Assembly: GCA_003151115.1 (NCBI GenBank)
Contig: PLWS01000006.1
Location: forward strand, 87,753 to 151,752
Reading direction: 5' to 3'
From: Vulcanimicrobiota bacterium
GTDB lineage: Bacteria > Vulcanimicrobiota > Vulcanimicrobiia > Vulcanimicrobiales > Vulcanimicrobiaceae
Length of the DNA: 64,000 nt
Shown: positions 49,603-58,252 of the stretch, piece by piece
Layout: each line of letters begins with the position of its first letter
Numbering within the stretch: the stretch's first letter is position 1
The notes under the pieces: model-generated
What the model was told of the DNA's origin: nothing
Databases searched by the model: none
The model's input: the letters and a program-made list of their open reading frames with translations, nothing else
Position numbers and translations under genes: made by a program

Positions 49603-50345
49603 GCGTTTTCCAATGACGGCGGCAGAGCGAAACCGTCGGCCACCGTCTCCGGCGAAAGCGCCAGGATCTTTTTCGTGCGCGCGAATGTCGAGAGTTCGTC
49701 GAGCGTTTCGAATCTCGCCAGCCTCTCCAGATGTTTTATCGTCGGATAGACCAAATGCAGATCGCCGACTTCGTTTCGCGCGAGCGCGTCGCCCGGAGCG
49801 ATCCACAGCCCGTCATGCGTTTCGTGTGCGTCGGCGACGGCCGGGGCGCCTTCGGGTGCGGTTGCGAGAAAGAAATGCGTGTTGTAACGCTTGGGAAACT
49901 GCGGCGGCGTGAGCCACTGCGAAAAAAGTATCAGCTCGCGCGCATCGGCGTAGATGCCGTTCCGTTCCAGCGATTCGAGAAAATCGGCGCGCCCAGCATC
50001 GTTAGCAGCAACGGGATGCCCGTCCGCGTCGCATGCGATGAAGACGCCCGCCTCTTCGTAGAGCTCGCGCAGCGCCGCGAAGGAGAGCGCGGCCAGTTCG
50101 CGTTCGGTGGCAAGCGGAACATCGAACGCCGAGGCGCTGCCGATCCGGGCACTGAGTTCCAAGACATCGGCGGCAAAACGCGTGCGCGCGAGCGCACGCT
50201 CGCTTAGGTCGAGCTCCGAGACGGTGCCGCCCGGAAATACGTAGGCATCGGGCACGAAATGGCTCCGTTCGCTCCGGCGGAGCATGAATATCTCGAAGCG
50301 TGCGCCTGCCGGCCGGGCGAGCATAACGGTCGCGGCTAAACGCAT
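49596..50345 (-). CDS. NUDIX hydrolase, NUDT19-like
   Basis: A 249-residue enzyme with a split Nudix box: YVFPGGTVSELD, then an insertion of about 40 residues, then AALRELYEEAGVF (REL-EE-G metal site). This layout is that of NUDT7/NUDT19-type enzymes acting on CoA derivatives. ATG 50345; no strong ribosome-binding site. Its last codons overlap the MBL gene by seven bases. The gene is divergent from the small secreted-protein gene, 36 bases away. Confidence 0.9.
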   Translation of the reverse strand: MRLAATVMLARPAGARFEIFMLRRSERSHFVPDAYVFPGGTVSELDLSERALARTRFAADVLELSARIGSASAFDVPLATERELAALSFAALRELYEEAGVFIACDADGHPVAANDAGRADFLESLERNGIYADARELILFSQWLTPPQFPKRYNTHFFLATAPEGAPAVADAHETHDGLWIAPGDALARNEVGDLHLVYPTIKHLERLARFETLDELSTFARTKKILALSPETVADGFALPPSLENAW

Positions 50346-50381
50346 AGGGAACCCTGTTGGTAAGGGGGCCGTTTCAAGTAT

Positions 50382-50816
50382 ATGAATACGCGACTTGTTT
50401 CCGGGCTTGCCGCCGCCCTTTTAGCGCTCGGCTGCAGTGCGCTCGCTTTCGCCGATACGATGAACAGCGTTGCGGCGACGCCTGCGCCTACCCCGCCGGC
50501 GACGGCGGCGCCCAATCCGCTGCCGACGCTGCCCGGTGGCATCGTCAACGACGCCATCAACGCGCTCGGTGGAATCGTGAAAGCCGCATACGGTTGGAAT
50601 GACACCGAATCATTCGGAACCGTTACGTACTATCGCGGCTACGATATGCAGCTCAAGATGCAGCTCAACCGGTATCGCGCCATTCATTTGCACCGCGGCA
50701 CCGTGATCAATCCGCGCGGCTATTCGATCCACGAGGGCGACACTGTCGACGTTCGCGGCCGCCCGCAATCCGACGGTTCGCTCGAAGCGGACATGATCGT
50801 CGTACAGGGCCACTAA
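50382..50816 (+). CDS. Small secreted protein, OB-fold-like
   Basis: A 144-residue protein with signal peptide (MNTRLVSGLAAALLALGCSALAFA) and a proline/alanine linker (TPAPTPPATAAPNPLPT). The C-terminal domain reads GTVINPRGYSIHEGDTVDVRGRPQSDG, with the spacing of small DUF5666/OB-type beta barrels. No catalytic residues are apparent. ATG 50382 follows TTCAAG. Probably periplasmic; function unknown. Confidence 0.75.
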   Translation: MNTRLVSGLAAALLALGCSALAFADTMNSVAATPAPTPPATAAPNPLPTLPGGIVNDAINALGGIVKAAYGWNDTESFGTVTYYRGYDMQLKMQLNRYRAIHLHRGTVINPRGYSIHEGDTVDVRGRPQSDGSLEADMIVVQGH

Positions 50817-50840
50817 GCGGCATCTCCAAACTCTCCTCCC

Positions 50841-51272
50841 ATGCGAATCGCATTGGGAAGTGACGAAGCCACCGAACTGACCGCCGCCCTGGAGTGTGAC
50901 TTGCGCGCGCGCGGTCACGATGTCGTCATGCACGGAGCGCTGACCGCGGGCGAAGACGACGCATGGCCGTCGGTTGGGCGGCGCGTCGGCGAAGCCGTGA
51001 CGTCGGGCGAATGCGAGTACGGCGTCGTTTGCTGCTGGTCGGGAACCGGCGTGAGCATCGCTGCAAACAAAGTGCCGGGCGTCCGCGCCGCTCTTTGTGC
51101 GGACAGTGAAACCGCGGCGCTCGCACGGGAGTGGAACGACGCCAACGTGCTCGCGCTGAGTTTGCGCGCCACAGCGCCCTCCGAAGTCAAAGCGATACTG
51201 GATGCATGGTTCGCCACGCAGCCGACGGCGGATCCCAAGTACCGTGCGATGATCGCATGTTCGAACGTTTAG
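50841..51272 (+). CDS. RpiB/LacA/LacB-family sugar-phosphate isomerase
   Basis: A 143-residue isomerase. CCWSGTGVSIAANKVPGVRAALC carries the RpiB anion-hole and active-site cysteine region (core SGTGVSIAANK). REWNDANVLALSLR corresponds to the R-x-HNDANVL segment, with Trp in place of the usual His. It probably interconverts ribose-5-phosphate and ribulose-5-phosphate or an allose/galactose analogue. The His-to-Trp change may shift specificity. ATG 50841 follows CTCCTCCC; the ribosome-binding site is unclear. Confidence 0.87.
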   Translation: MRIALGSDEATELTAALECDLRARGHDVVMHGALTAGEDDAWPSVGRRVGEAVTSGECEYGVVCCWSGTGVSIAANKVPGVRAALCADSETAALAREWNDANVLALSLRATAPSEVKAILDAWFATQPTADPKYRAMIACSNV

Positions 51273-51287
51273 TGTCGTAGGAGGGGA

Positions 51288-51306
51288 CCCGCGGCATAGC
51301 CGCGGG
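51288..51306. terminator. Strong GC hairpin after the RpiB-like gene
   Basis: CCCGCGGC and GCCGCGGG pair perfectly around a three-base ATA loop, 15 bases after the stop codon. No U-run follows on either strand. Further folding segments (GACTCAGCTCCCGGACTCC, GGTGAGAATCCCG) extend to about 51365, so the spacer 51273-51399 may hold a structured transcript end between convergent genes. Confidence 0.5.
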
Positions 51307-51399
51307 GGCGCGCAGCCGGCGGTAGACTCAGCTCCCGGACTCCGGTGAGAATCCCGTTTTACTCTCGAGACAAGCGCGATTATATCAATGCGCGCCGGA

Positions 51400-51783
51400 C
51401 TAGACAAGCCATGGCAGGACGAGAGCAAGCGACCAGTTGACGGCATGAGCCGTCCAACAGTACGGGCACTGCTTCTTCGTTACATAAAGTAGGCTGTACG
51501 CCAGGTACACCGAGGTCCCGGCTGCGAACAGCGCCGCCAGTTCGGCCACTATGAAAAAGATTCGCGCATGCGCGAACCACGTCACTGCGGACACCGCCGC
51601 GTAGTAGACGACCCCGAAGAGCGCGTTCGGCAGGCCCGCAAAAAGCTCGGCGCGCGGTGACTTGACGACGCTCGGCCCTTTGACCTCGCCGCGCTTGGCG
51701 CGAATGCTCTTGCGGAGCATGAAAACGGAAGCGTAAAACCCCACGGCGCATAAAAGCGAGACAATGATCCGCAGGAGCATCAT
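51400..51783 (-). CDS. Vitamin K epoxide reductase-like membrane protein lacking shuttle cysteines
   Basis: A 127-residue four-helix membrane protein. The active-site CPYC of VKOR is present (Cys106 and Cys109 in KQCPYCWTAH), and GLPNALFGVVYYA matches the GIPN-x-x-x-G motif. The periplasmic loop before helix 2 reads PSVVKSPRAELF, where VKOR homologues have a cysteine pair; both are absent. Electron transfer to a DsbA partner may be altered. ATG 51783 (or 51780) is immediately adjacent to the divergent ATT start at 51784. Confidence 0.8.
   Translation of the reverse strand: MMLLRIIVSLLCAVGFYASVFMLRKSIRAKRGEVKGPSVVKSPRAELFAGLPNALFGVVYYAAVSAVTWFAHARIFFIVAELAALFAAGTSVYLAYSLLYVTKKQCPYCWTAHAVNWSLALVLPWLV
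51773..51777 (+). promoter_or_regulatory. Ribosome-binding site supporting an ATT start (VTT-domain gene)
   Basis: AGGAG, six bases before ATT 51784. It lies inside the first codons of the divergent VKOR-like gene, so this mRNA must begin within that gene's coding region. Confidence 0.65.
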
Positions 51784-52446
51784 ATTCGCACCCGGCTTGC
51801 CAACCTAGCCCGCCGCTTCGCCGGGCTGGGGCTGCTGCTGGTCTCGTTCGCCGTTGCGGCGCTGGTTATTCGCTATCAGCCTTACGTCGAGCATCATATC
51901 CTGCGGCCTATCGGCCCGAAAGTCGCAATACCCTTGGCGACGATTCTTTTTGCGCTCGTCGCGTCGGCGCCATTCTCGGTCACCGACGCCCTCGCGATTA
52001 TGAACGGCGTCGTCTTCGGACGGTTTTGGGGATCGGTCATCGACGTCATCGGCATCGTTTCCGCCGCCATGATCGGCTATTGGGTCAACCGCCATGCGAC
52101 GCGCCTTTTGGATCTGCATAAAGCGCTCGACAAGTTGCCCGGCTGGGTGAAGAGATTCCGCGTCGGTTCGCCGATGTTTCTCATCGTGGTGCGCGTTATT
52201 CCCGGTTTTGGCGGAACAGTAGCTACGGCAACCGCCGCTGCGATGCGCGTGCCGCTGTGGATCCACGTCCTGACGATGTCGGCGGTCGCGATTCCGCTGT
52301 GCGTTCTACTCACCCTCTTCGGCGACCAGGTGACGACGGTCGTGCACGGCGCGGAAGCGCGCGCGCACATGTACATCTTGCATCACCGGCCGCACTGGCA
52401 TTTCCGCCGGCGCCTGCCGCACGTTCCGGCCGGACCGACTCAATGA
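51784..52446 (+). CDS. VTT/DedA-like (TVP38/TMEM64-type) membrane protein, apparent ATT start
   Basis: A 220-residue membrane protein. The VTT (SNARE-associated) domain has APFSVTDALAIMNGVVFG, a G-x-W/Y linker and RVIPGFGGTVATATAAAM. Such proteins move or scramble lipids. The frame is open from 51754. The first canonical start, TTG 51934, would delete the first membrane helix (RFAGLGLLLVSFAVAALVI). ATT 51784 has AGGAG six bases upstream and gives MRTRLANLARRFAG, a normal basic N-terminus. The stop overlaps rnd (ATGA). A histidine-rich tail (YILHHRPHWHFRRR) is unusual. Confidence 0.85.
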   Translation: MRTRLANLARRFAGLGLLLVSFAVAALVIRYQPYVEHHILRPIGPKVAIPLATILFALVASAPFSVTDALAIMNGVVFGRFWGSVIDVIGIVSAAMIGYWVNRHATRLLDLHKALDKLPGWVKRFRVGSPMFLIVVRVIPGFGGTVATATAAAMRVPLWIHVLTMSAVAIPLCVLLTLFGDQVTTVVHGAEARAHMYILHHRPHWHFRRRLPHVPAGPTQ

Positions 52447-53618
52447 CGAACGTCCAAACGATCGATACGTCTGCGGGCTTGGAAGCGCTGTGCGGGCGGC
52501 TGGCGGCAGCGCCGCGCGTCGGAATCGACACGGAGTTCCACAACGAACGAAGTTACACCGCGCGGCTGATGGTCGTGCAGATCGCCTTTGAGGACGGCTT
52601 TGCGATCGTCGATCCGCTGGCGCTGCCGGATTTGGCGCCGCTGATAGCGGCGCTCTCGAAAACGATGGTTGTCGGTCACGCGCTCAGCAGCGATCTCAAG
52701 ATCTTCGCGGAACGCTTCGGCGTCGTGCCGCCCGACGTTTTCGATTGCCAAATAGCGGCAGCATTTCTGGGATACGGACTTTCGGTTTCACTCGCGGATT
52801 TGGTGCGCGACCTGCAAGGCGTGCGTTTGAAAAAACTGCATACCGTCAGCGACTGGTCGAAGCGGCCGCTTTCCGCCGGCCAGCTCGAGTATCTGATCGA
52901 GGACGTCGCGCATCTGCTCGACATGCACTCGGTTCTGTCGCGCCGTCTTCAGGAAAAGCACCGGTACGAGTGGGCGCTCGAAGAATGCCGGCAGCTGGCC
53001 GATCCGCAGCGGTATCGGACCGACGAACGGAAACTCTACGCGCGCATCCCCGGCGCGAATCGCCTGAACCGCCGCGAACTTGCGGTGCTTTCCGAATTGG
53101 CCCGGCTGCGCGACCGGCTGGCCCGCGAGCGCGACGTTCCGCTGAAATACGTCATGCCCGACGACGTCCTTGCCGGCCTGGCGGCGCTGCGTCCGCACCG
53201 GATCGACGAGCTCGCGCAGCTCCGCCGCTTCGACGCGGGCGGCCGCAAGGCACTGGGCCAGGCCATTCTCGACGCCGTGAAAACGGCGGAAGCGCTGCCG
53301 GAAGCCGAGCTTCCCCCCCGCATCCACCGGTCTCTGGGCAACGCGCGCGAAACGCTGGTTGCGCTCATGAGCGTCGTGGTCGGTGAGATTGCTCGCGAAA
53401 ACGAGATTCCCGCGAGCCTGCTGGCTCCCCGCGCGTCGCTCGAACGTGTGGCGCGCGACGTGCCGGCCGATCGGCAAGCCTTTGCAGGGGCGCTCGCACT
53501 ATCGTCGTGGCGTATGCACCTGGTAGGCGAGCGTTTGTGGCAGTTGCTTTCGGGCGAGGCGGCGATGCGCATCGAAGGCTATGCCGACGGCGATCCGCGA
53601 ATCCTGTTGCAATCGTGA
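52443..53618 (+). CDS. rnd: Ribonuclease D
   Basis: A 391-residue 3'-5' exoribonuclease for tRNA maturation. DEDDy motifs: GIDTEFHNE (Exo I, near residues 27-35), VGHALSSDLKIF (Exo II) and YLIEDVAHLL (Exo III with Tyr and Asp). Two HRDC-like helical regions follow (LAELARLRDRLARERDVP-type segment near 220-240). ATG 52443 overlaps the VTT stop by four bases, and the stop overlaps acnA (GTGA). A C7 run near 53313 is in frame. Confidence 0.94.
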   Translation: MTNVQTIDTSAGLEALCGRLAAAPRVGIDTEFHNERSYTARLMVVQIAFEDGFAIVDPLALPDLAPLIAALSKTMVVGHALSSDLKIFAERFGVVPPDVFDCQIAAAFLGYGLSVSLADLVRDLQGVRLKKLHTVSDWSKRPLSAGQLEYLIEDVAHLLDMHSVLSRRLQEKHRYEWALEECRQLADPQRYRTDERKLYARIPGANRLNRRELAVLSELARLRDRLARERDVPLKYVMPDDVLAGLAALRPHRIDELAQLRRFDAGGRKALGQAILDAVKTAEALPEAELPPRIHRSLGNARETLVALMSVVVGEIARENEIPASLLAPRASLERVARDVPADRQAFAGALALSSWRMHLVGERLWQLLSGEAAMRIEGYADGDPRILLQS

Positions 53619-56332
53619 CTTACGCCGGCAGCTTCAACGCCCTCGATCGCTTCAGCGCGGGCGGCCGTTCCTATTTGTACGTTCGCCTGGCCGCGCTCGA
53701 AGACGCGGGCATTGCGAAGCTCGCGCAACTGCCGTTCGCTCTCAAAATTCTGCTCGAGAACCTGCTGCGTTGTGAAGACGGCGTCTCGGTGGAGCGGGCC
53801 GACGTCGAAGCGCTGGCGCGCTGGCATCCGGCCAAGCGCAGCGGCCGCGAGATCGCGTTTCGCCCCGCGCGCGTGCTGCTGCAAGATTTCACCGGTGTTC
53901 CCGCCGTCGTCGACCTGGCCGCGATGCGCGATGCGATGGCCGCGATCGGCGGCGATCCGAACGCGATCAATCCGCTGCAGCCCGTCGAATTGGTCATCGA
54001 CCATTCCGTCCAAGTCGATGCGTTCGGATCGAGCAATGCCTTTGCGGAAAACGCGCGGCTCGAGTTTGAACGCAACCGCGAGCGCTACGCTTTTCTCAAA
54101 TGGGGACAAGAAGCGCTGCACAATTTCCGTGCCGTTCCTCCCGACACGGGCATTGTGCACCAAGTCAACATCGAGTTTTTGGCACGCGTCGTATTCGGAG
54201 CCAACGGTGACGACTTAGCGTATCCCGATACGGTGGTTGGTACGGATTCGCATACAACGATGGTCAACGGACTCGGCGTGCTCGCGTGGGGCGTCGGCGG
54301 TATCGAAGCCGAAGCGGCCATGCTCGGGCAGCCGATTACGATGCTGATTCCCGACGTCGTCGGCTTTAAGCTCGCGGGAAGTTTGCGGCCGGGCGTAACG
54401 GCAACCGATTTAGTGTTGACGGTCACGCATATGCTGCGCAAGAAAGGTGTGGTCGGAACGTTCGTGGAGTTTTACGGCCGCGGGCTTTCGAATCTTCCCG
54501 TCGTCGATCGCACGACGATTGGAAACATGTCGCCGGAATACGGATCGACGTGCGCTATCTTCCCGATCGACGCGCAGACGCTGGAGTATTTGCGGCTCAC
54601 CGGGCGCGGCCCCGATCACATCGCCTTAGTTGAAGCCTACGCACGAGCGCAAGGCATGTTCCGGACGGACGAATCGCCGGATCCGTTGTTCAGCGATACG
54701 CTGGAGCTCGATCTCGGCACGGTCGAGCCGTGTTTGGCGGGGCCGCGCCGTCCGCAAGATCGCGTGCCGCTTCACGACGTCAAACGCACGTTCAACGTGG
54801 CGCTCGCGGAATGGCAAGCCGCGCGCGACGCAAAGCCCGCGAGCAATGCGGCGCGCATGGAGAGCGAAGGCGGCATGGGCACGGCGGTCGCCGTCGAGCC
54901 GAAAACCGAGATCGCCGACGGTTCGGTGGTCATTGCGGCGATCACCAGTTGCACGAACACGAGCAATCCGAACGTGCTGATTGGAGCCGGCCTGCTGGCG
55001 CGCAACGCGCTGCAGCGAGGTTTGAAATCTAAACCATGGGTCAAGACGTCGTTAGCGCCCGGTTCGAAAGTCGTCACGGAGTACTTGAAAAAATCCGGAC
55101 TGGCGACCTATTTGGACCGGCTCGGATTTTATCTGGTCGGCTACGGCTGCACGACGTGCATCGGCAACAGCGGTCCGCTCCGGCCCGATATCGCCGAAGC
55201 GATCGCCGAGCAAGACTCGATCGTCGCGGCGGTGCTTTCCGGAAACCGCAACTTCGAAGGCCGCATTCACCCGCAGGTGCACGCCAACTATTTGGCTTCG
55301 CCGCCGCTGGTCGTCGCATACGCGCTCGCCGGGCGCATGGACATCGATCTCACGACCGAACCTCTGGGCGCTGACGAATCCGGCGCGCCCGTCTTTTTGA
55401 AAGACATTTGGCCCGACGATTCGGAGATTTCCAAAGTAGTGGCCGAGTCGATCAGCGGTGACCTCTTCAAGGCGAATTACAGCAACGTCTTTGCCGGCGA
55501 CGCCAACTGGGCGCAGCTCGACGTGCCGGCCGGCGAGCGTTACGCATGGGATCCGAAATCGGAGTACGTCAAACGTCCGCCTTATTTCGAGAACATGCCC
55601 GCCGAGCCGCCGCCGCTGACCGAGGTGCGGGGCGCGCGCGTGCTCGTCATGGTTGGCGACAGCGTCACGACCGATCACATTTCGCCCGCGGGCAATATCG
55701 CGCGCAACAGCCCGGCCGCGAAGTACTTGATGGAGCACGGCATCGAGCCGTCCGATTTCAACTCCTACGGCGCGCGGCGCGGGAACCACGAAGTGATGAT
55801 GCGAGGGACGTTCGCAAACGTGCGCCTGCGCAATCTGCTCGTGCCCGGAGTCGAAGGCGGCTATACGCGGCTCATGCCGCAGGGCGAGCAGATGTCGATC
55901 TACGATGCGGCGATGCGCTACAAAGCCGAGAACGTTCCGACGCTGGTGCTGGCCGGCAAAGAGTATGGTTCGGGCTCGTCGCGCGATTGGGCCGCTAAGG
56001 GTCCGCACCTGCTGGGCATCAAAGCCGTGCTCGCGGAATCCTTCGAACGGATTCACCGCAGCAATCTCATCGGCATGGGTATCCTGCCGCTCGAGTTTAT
56101 CGGCGGCGCAGATCGCTCGACCTATGCGCTGACGGGCGAAGAAGTGTACGACGTCACCGGCTATGCCGGCGGCATCAAGCCCGGCATGCATCTGGACGTT
56201 CACGTTTCCGGGCCGCATGACCGGTCGCTCAATTTCCAAGTGCTGCTGCGTATCGACACGCCCAATGAAGCCGAGTACTTCCGCCACGGCGGCGTACTGC
56301 AATACGTCTTGCGCCAGCTTCGCGCTAAGTAA
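53615..56332 (+). CDS. acnA: Aconitate hydratase A
   Basis: A 905-residue monomeric aconitase/IRP-type enzyme of the TCA cycle, converting citrate to isocitrate through a [4Fe-4S] cluster. The cluster cysteines are Cys446 (SCTNTSNP) and Cys512/Cys515 (GYGCTTCIGNSG). TDSHTTMVNGLGVL, GNHEVMMRGTF and GSGSSRDWAAKGP are the other active-site motifs. GTG 53615 overlaps the rnd stop (GTGA); a longer frame to 53507 is inside rnd. Its location next to the PDH genes suits central carbon metabolism. Confidence 0.97.
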   Translation: MTYAGSFNALDRFSAGGRSYLYVRLAALEDAGIAKLAQLPFALKILLENLLRCEDGVSVERADVEALARWHPAKRSGREIAFRPARVLLQDFTGVPAVVDLAAMRDAMAAIGGDPNAINPLQPVELVIDHSVQVDAFGSSNAFAENARLEFERNRERYAFLKWGQEALHNFRAVPPDTGIVHQVNIEFLARVVFGANGDDLAYPDTVVGTDSHTTMVNGLGVLAWGVGGIEAEAAMLGQPITMLIPDVVGFKLAGSLRPGVTATDLVLTVTHMLRKKGVVGTFVEFYGRGLSNLPVVDRTTIGNMSPEYGSTCAIFPIDAQTLEYLRLTGRGPDHIALVEAYARAQGMFRTDESPDPLFSDTLELDLGTVEPCLAGPRRPQDRVPLHDVKRTFNVALAEWQAARDAKPASNAARMESEGGMGTAVAVEPKTEIADGSVVIAAITSCTNTSNPNVLIGAGLLARNALQRGLKSKPWVKTSLAPGSKVVTEYLKKSGLATYLDRLGFYLVGYGCTTCIGNSGPLRPDIAEAIAEQDSIVAAVLSGNRNFEGRIHPQVHANYLASPPLVVAYALAGRMDIDLTTEPLGADESGAPVFLKDIWPDDSEISKVVAESISGDLFKANYSNVFAGDANWAQLDVPAGERYAWDPKSEYVKRPPYFENMPAEPPPLTEVRGARVLVMVGDSVTTDHISPAGNIARNSPAAKYLMEHGIEPSDFNSYGARRGNHEVMMRGTFANVRLRNLLVPGVEGGYTRLMPQGEQMSIYDAAMRYKAENVPTLVLAGKEYGSGSSRDWAAKGPHLLGIKAVLAESFERIHRSNLIGMGILPLEFIGGADRSTYALTGEEVYDVTGYAGGIKPGMHLDVHVSGPHDRSLNFQVLLRIDTPNEAEYFRHGGVLQYVLRQLRAK

Positions 56333-56343
56333 TACAAGGCTGC

Positions 56344-56985
56344 ATGAACGAAACGCACGCTGAGACGCAGCAGCGGCTCATCCACCGCCTGGAAGCATTT
56401 TCCGACATCGTTATCGGTTTTAGTTTGGCGCAGCTCGCGCTAAGCTTGGCGATTCCAAAGAACGGCGCTGCCGGTCTGCTCCAGAACCCGGCGCCGCTCA
56501 TTGCATTCGCGATCACTTTTGTCTTGGTGTGCGGCATGTGGTGGGCGCACCATCGGCTCTTCGTACACTACTTTGTCCCGATCCCGGCAATGGTCGTACT
56601 GAATTTCACCACGCTTGCAGGTGTCAGTTTCGCAGTCTACAGCGTGCAGCTGATGCTGCACGCGGGCCGCACGTCGGTCGACTTTGCCTTTTATGAATGG
56701 TCGCTTGCAGCCGTCTATGTGCTGCTGGCCGTTCAGTATTTTTACGGCTGGACCGTTCGGCGAAAACTCGTGCCGGAGAAAGTCGCCGAAGGCGGATTGC
56801 GCGCGGCTCTTATGCTCGGTGGAGTCGGGATTCTTTTCGGAGCTGTCGCGGTCGTCACCATTCGCTACGGAATGCACGTGACCGGCCTGCAATACATCGG
56901 TTTCGTGATCGTCGCTTATGCGGTCGGGCTGCGCCTCTTTTTTCGATTTAGACGAGCGCCCGCCGCAGATCCGCAAGAACGGTAG
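56344..56985 (+). CDS. TMEM175/DUF1211-family channel-like protein
   Basis: A 213-residue membrane protein with about six helices. The signature RLEAFSDIVIGF matches R-x-x-x-FSD in helix 1 of bacterial TMEM175 potassium channels. Family members are pseudo-tetrameric or tetrameric leak channels. ATG 56344 starts 12 bases after acnA. Its last 38 bases are antisense to the end of the dihydrolipoyl acetyltransferase gene, an unusually long convergent overlap. Ion selectivity is not readable from sequence. Confidence 0.88.
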   Translation: MNETHAETQQRLIHRLEAFSDIVIGFSLAQLALSLAIPKNGAAGLLQNPAPLIAFAITFVLVCGMWWAHHRLFVHYFVPIPAMVVLNFTTLAGVSFAVYSVQLMLHAGRTSVDFAFYEWSLAAVYVLLAVQYFYGWTVRRKLVPEKVAEGGLRAALMLGGVGILFGAVAVVTIRYGMHVTGLQYIGFVIVAYAVGLRLFFRFRRAPAADPQER

Positions 56986-58252
56986 CCAGGTATGCCGCGA
57001 AGCGCGCGGCCGCCGCGCCGTCGATGACGCGGTGGTCGTACGAAAGCGAAAGCGGCTGAATTAAACGCGGAACGAACTGCGAGCCGTCCCAGACCGGGCG
57101 CACGGCGGCGCGGCATGCTCCGAGGATCGCCACCTCGGGCGCATTGATGATCGGCGTAAAGTATGTTCCGCCGATGCTGCCTAGGCTCGAGATCGTAAAC
57201 GTCCCGCCTTGCATCTCCGCCAGCGGAAGTTTTCCATCGCGCGCTCGCGCTGCGAGTTCCGAGGTCTCTTTGGCCAAATCGGCAATGCCCTTGCGGTCGG
57301 CTTCCTTGATGACGGGAACCACCAAACCGCCCGGAGTGTCGGCCGCAAATCCGATGTTGTAGTACTTCTTGTAAATCAGCTCGTCTCCGTCGAGCGAGCT
57401 GTTGAAGTCGGGGAATTTCTTGAGCGCGGCGACGACGGCCTTGATCAGGAAAGCCAGCATCGTCACTTTGATTCCGCGCTTGCCGAGCTCGGCGTTGAGC
57501 TCTTTGCGGAACTCCTCGAGATCCGTTACGTCGGCGTCTTCGTCTTGCGTGACGTGCGGAATCGTCACCCAGTTGCGGTGCAGAATGGGGCCCGAGATCT
57601 TTTTGATGCGGGAGAGCGGCTTGCGCTCGATCTCGCCGTATTGCGCGAAGTCGATTTTCGGCATCGGCGCGACGTGCAATCCGGAGCCCAATCGCTGCGC
57701 GGAAGAAGATCCATCGCGTACGACGCTCTTTACAAAACCTTGTACGTCTTCGCGCGTGACACGGCCGTTAGGCCCGCTCGGTGCGACCGCATGCAAGTCG
57801 ACGCCGAGCTCGCGCGCAAAGCGGCGGATCGACGGGCTGGCGTGCACTGCGCCATTCTCACGGTCGGTGCGTACCGGAGCCGGCTCGGCTGCGACCGGAC
57901 TGGGTTTCGCCGGCGGACTTGCGCTCGGCGGCGCAGCAGGCGCTTTGCGGGATCCGCCGTTACTGCTGGGCGCCGGTTCTTGAGCCTTGGCCGGTTCTTT
58001 GGGTGCGGCAGCTTCGGCTTGCGCGGGCTCGACGGTCGCGATCACGGAGCCTTTTGAAACTTTGTCGCCGACTTTTACGCGGACGTCTTTGAGCACGCCG
58101 TCAACCGATGCGGGCACTTCCATTGCCGCTTTCTCGGACTCGAGCGTGATCAGCGAGTCGTTCTTTTTGACCGCGTCGCCCGGCTTGACCAGCACTTCGA
58201 TGACGGGAACGTCGGTAAAGTCACCGATGTCGGGAACGGTGATCTCGATCAC
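56948..58252 (-). CDS. aceF: Dihydrolipoyllysine acetyltransferase (pyruvate dehydrogenase E2)
   Basis: A 434-residue E2 with one lipoyl domain (lipoyl Lys41 in LESEKAAMEVPA), an alanine/proline linker (about 77-130), a peripheral-subunit-binding domain (ASPSIRRFARELGVDL, about 138-170) and the catalytic core ending in SYDHRVIDGAAAARF, whose His-Asp pair transfers the acetyl group to CoA. GTG 58252 overlaps the aceE stop (GTGA). Paired with AceE-type E1. The E3 (lpd) gene is not in the window. Confidence 0.96.
   Translation of the reverse strand: MIEITVPDIGDFTDVPVIEVLVKPGDAVKKNDSLITLESEKAAMEVPASVDGVLKDVRVKVGDKVSKGSVIATVEPAQAEAAAPKEPAKAQEPAPSSNGGSRKAPAAPPSASPPAKPSPVAAEPAPVRTDRENGAVHASPSIRRFARELGVDLHAVAPSGPNGRVTREDVQGFVKSVVRDGSSSAQRLGSGLHVAPMPKIDFAQYGEIERKPLSRIKKISGPILHRNWVTIPHVTQDEDADVTDLEEFRKELNAELGKRGIKVTMLAFLIKAVVAALKKFPDFNSSLDGDELIYKKYYNIGFAADTPGGLVVPVIKEADRKGIADLAKETSELAARARDGKLPLAEMQGGTFTISSLGSIGGTYFTPIINAPEVAILGACRAAVRPVWDGSQFVPRLIQPLSLSYDHRVIDGAAAARFAAYLATVLADLRRALV

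Noticed and set aside
51280..51365. Possible tRNA or cobalamin riboswitch after the RpiB-like gene
   Set aside because: GGTGAGAATCC resembles parts of both, but there is no cloverleaf, no T-loop GTTCGAATC and no B12 box. Kept only as an unassigned structured spacer.
53312..53319. C7 run in rnd as a phase-variable site
   Set aside because: Seven C in a proline-rich part of a housekeeping gene is expected by chance in this base composition.
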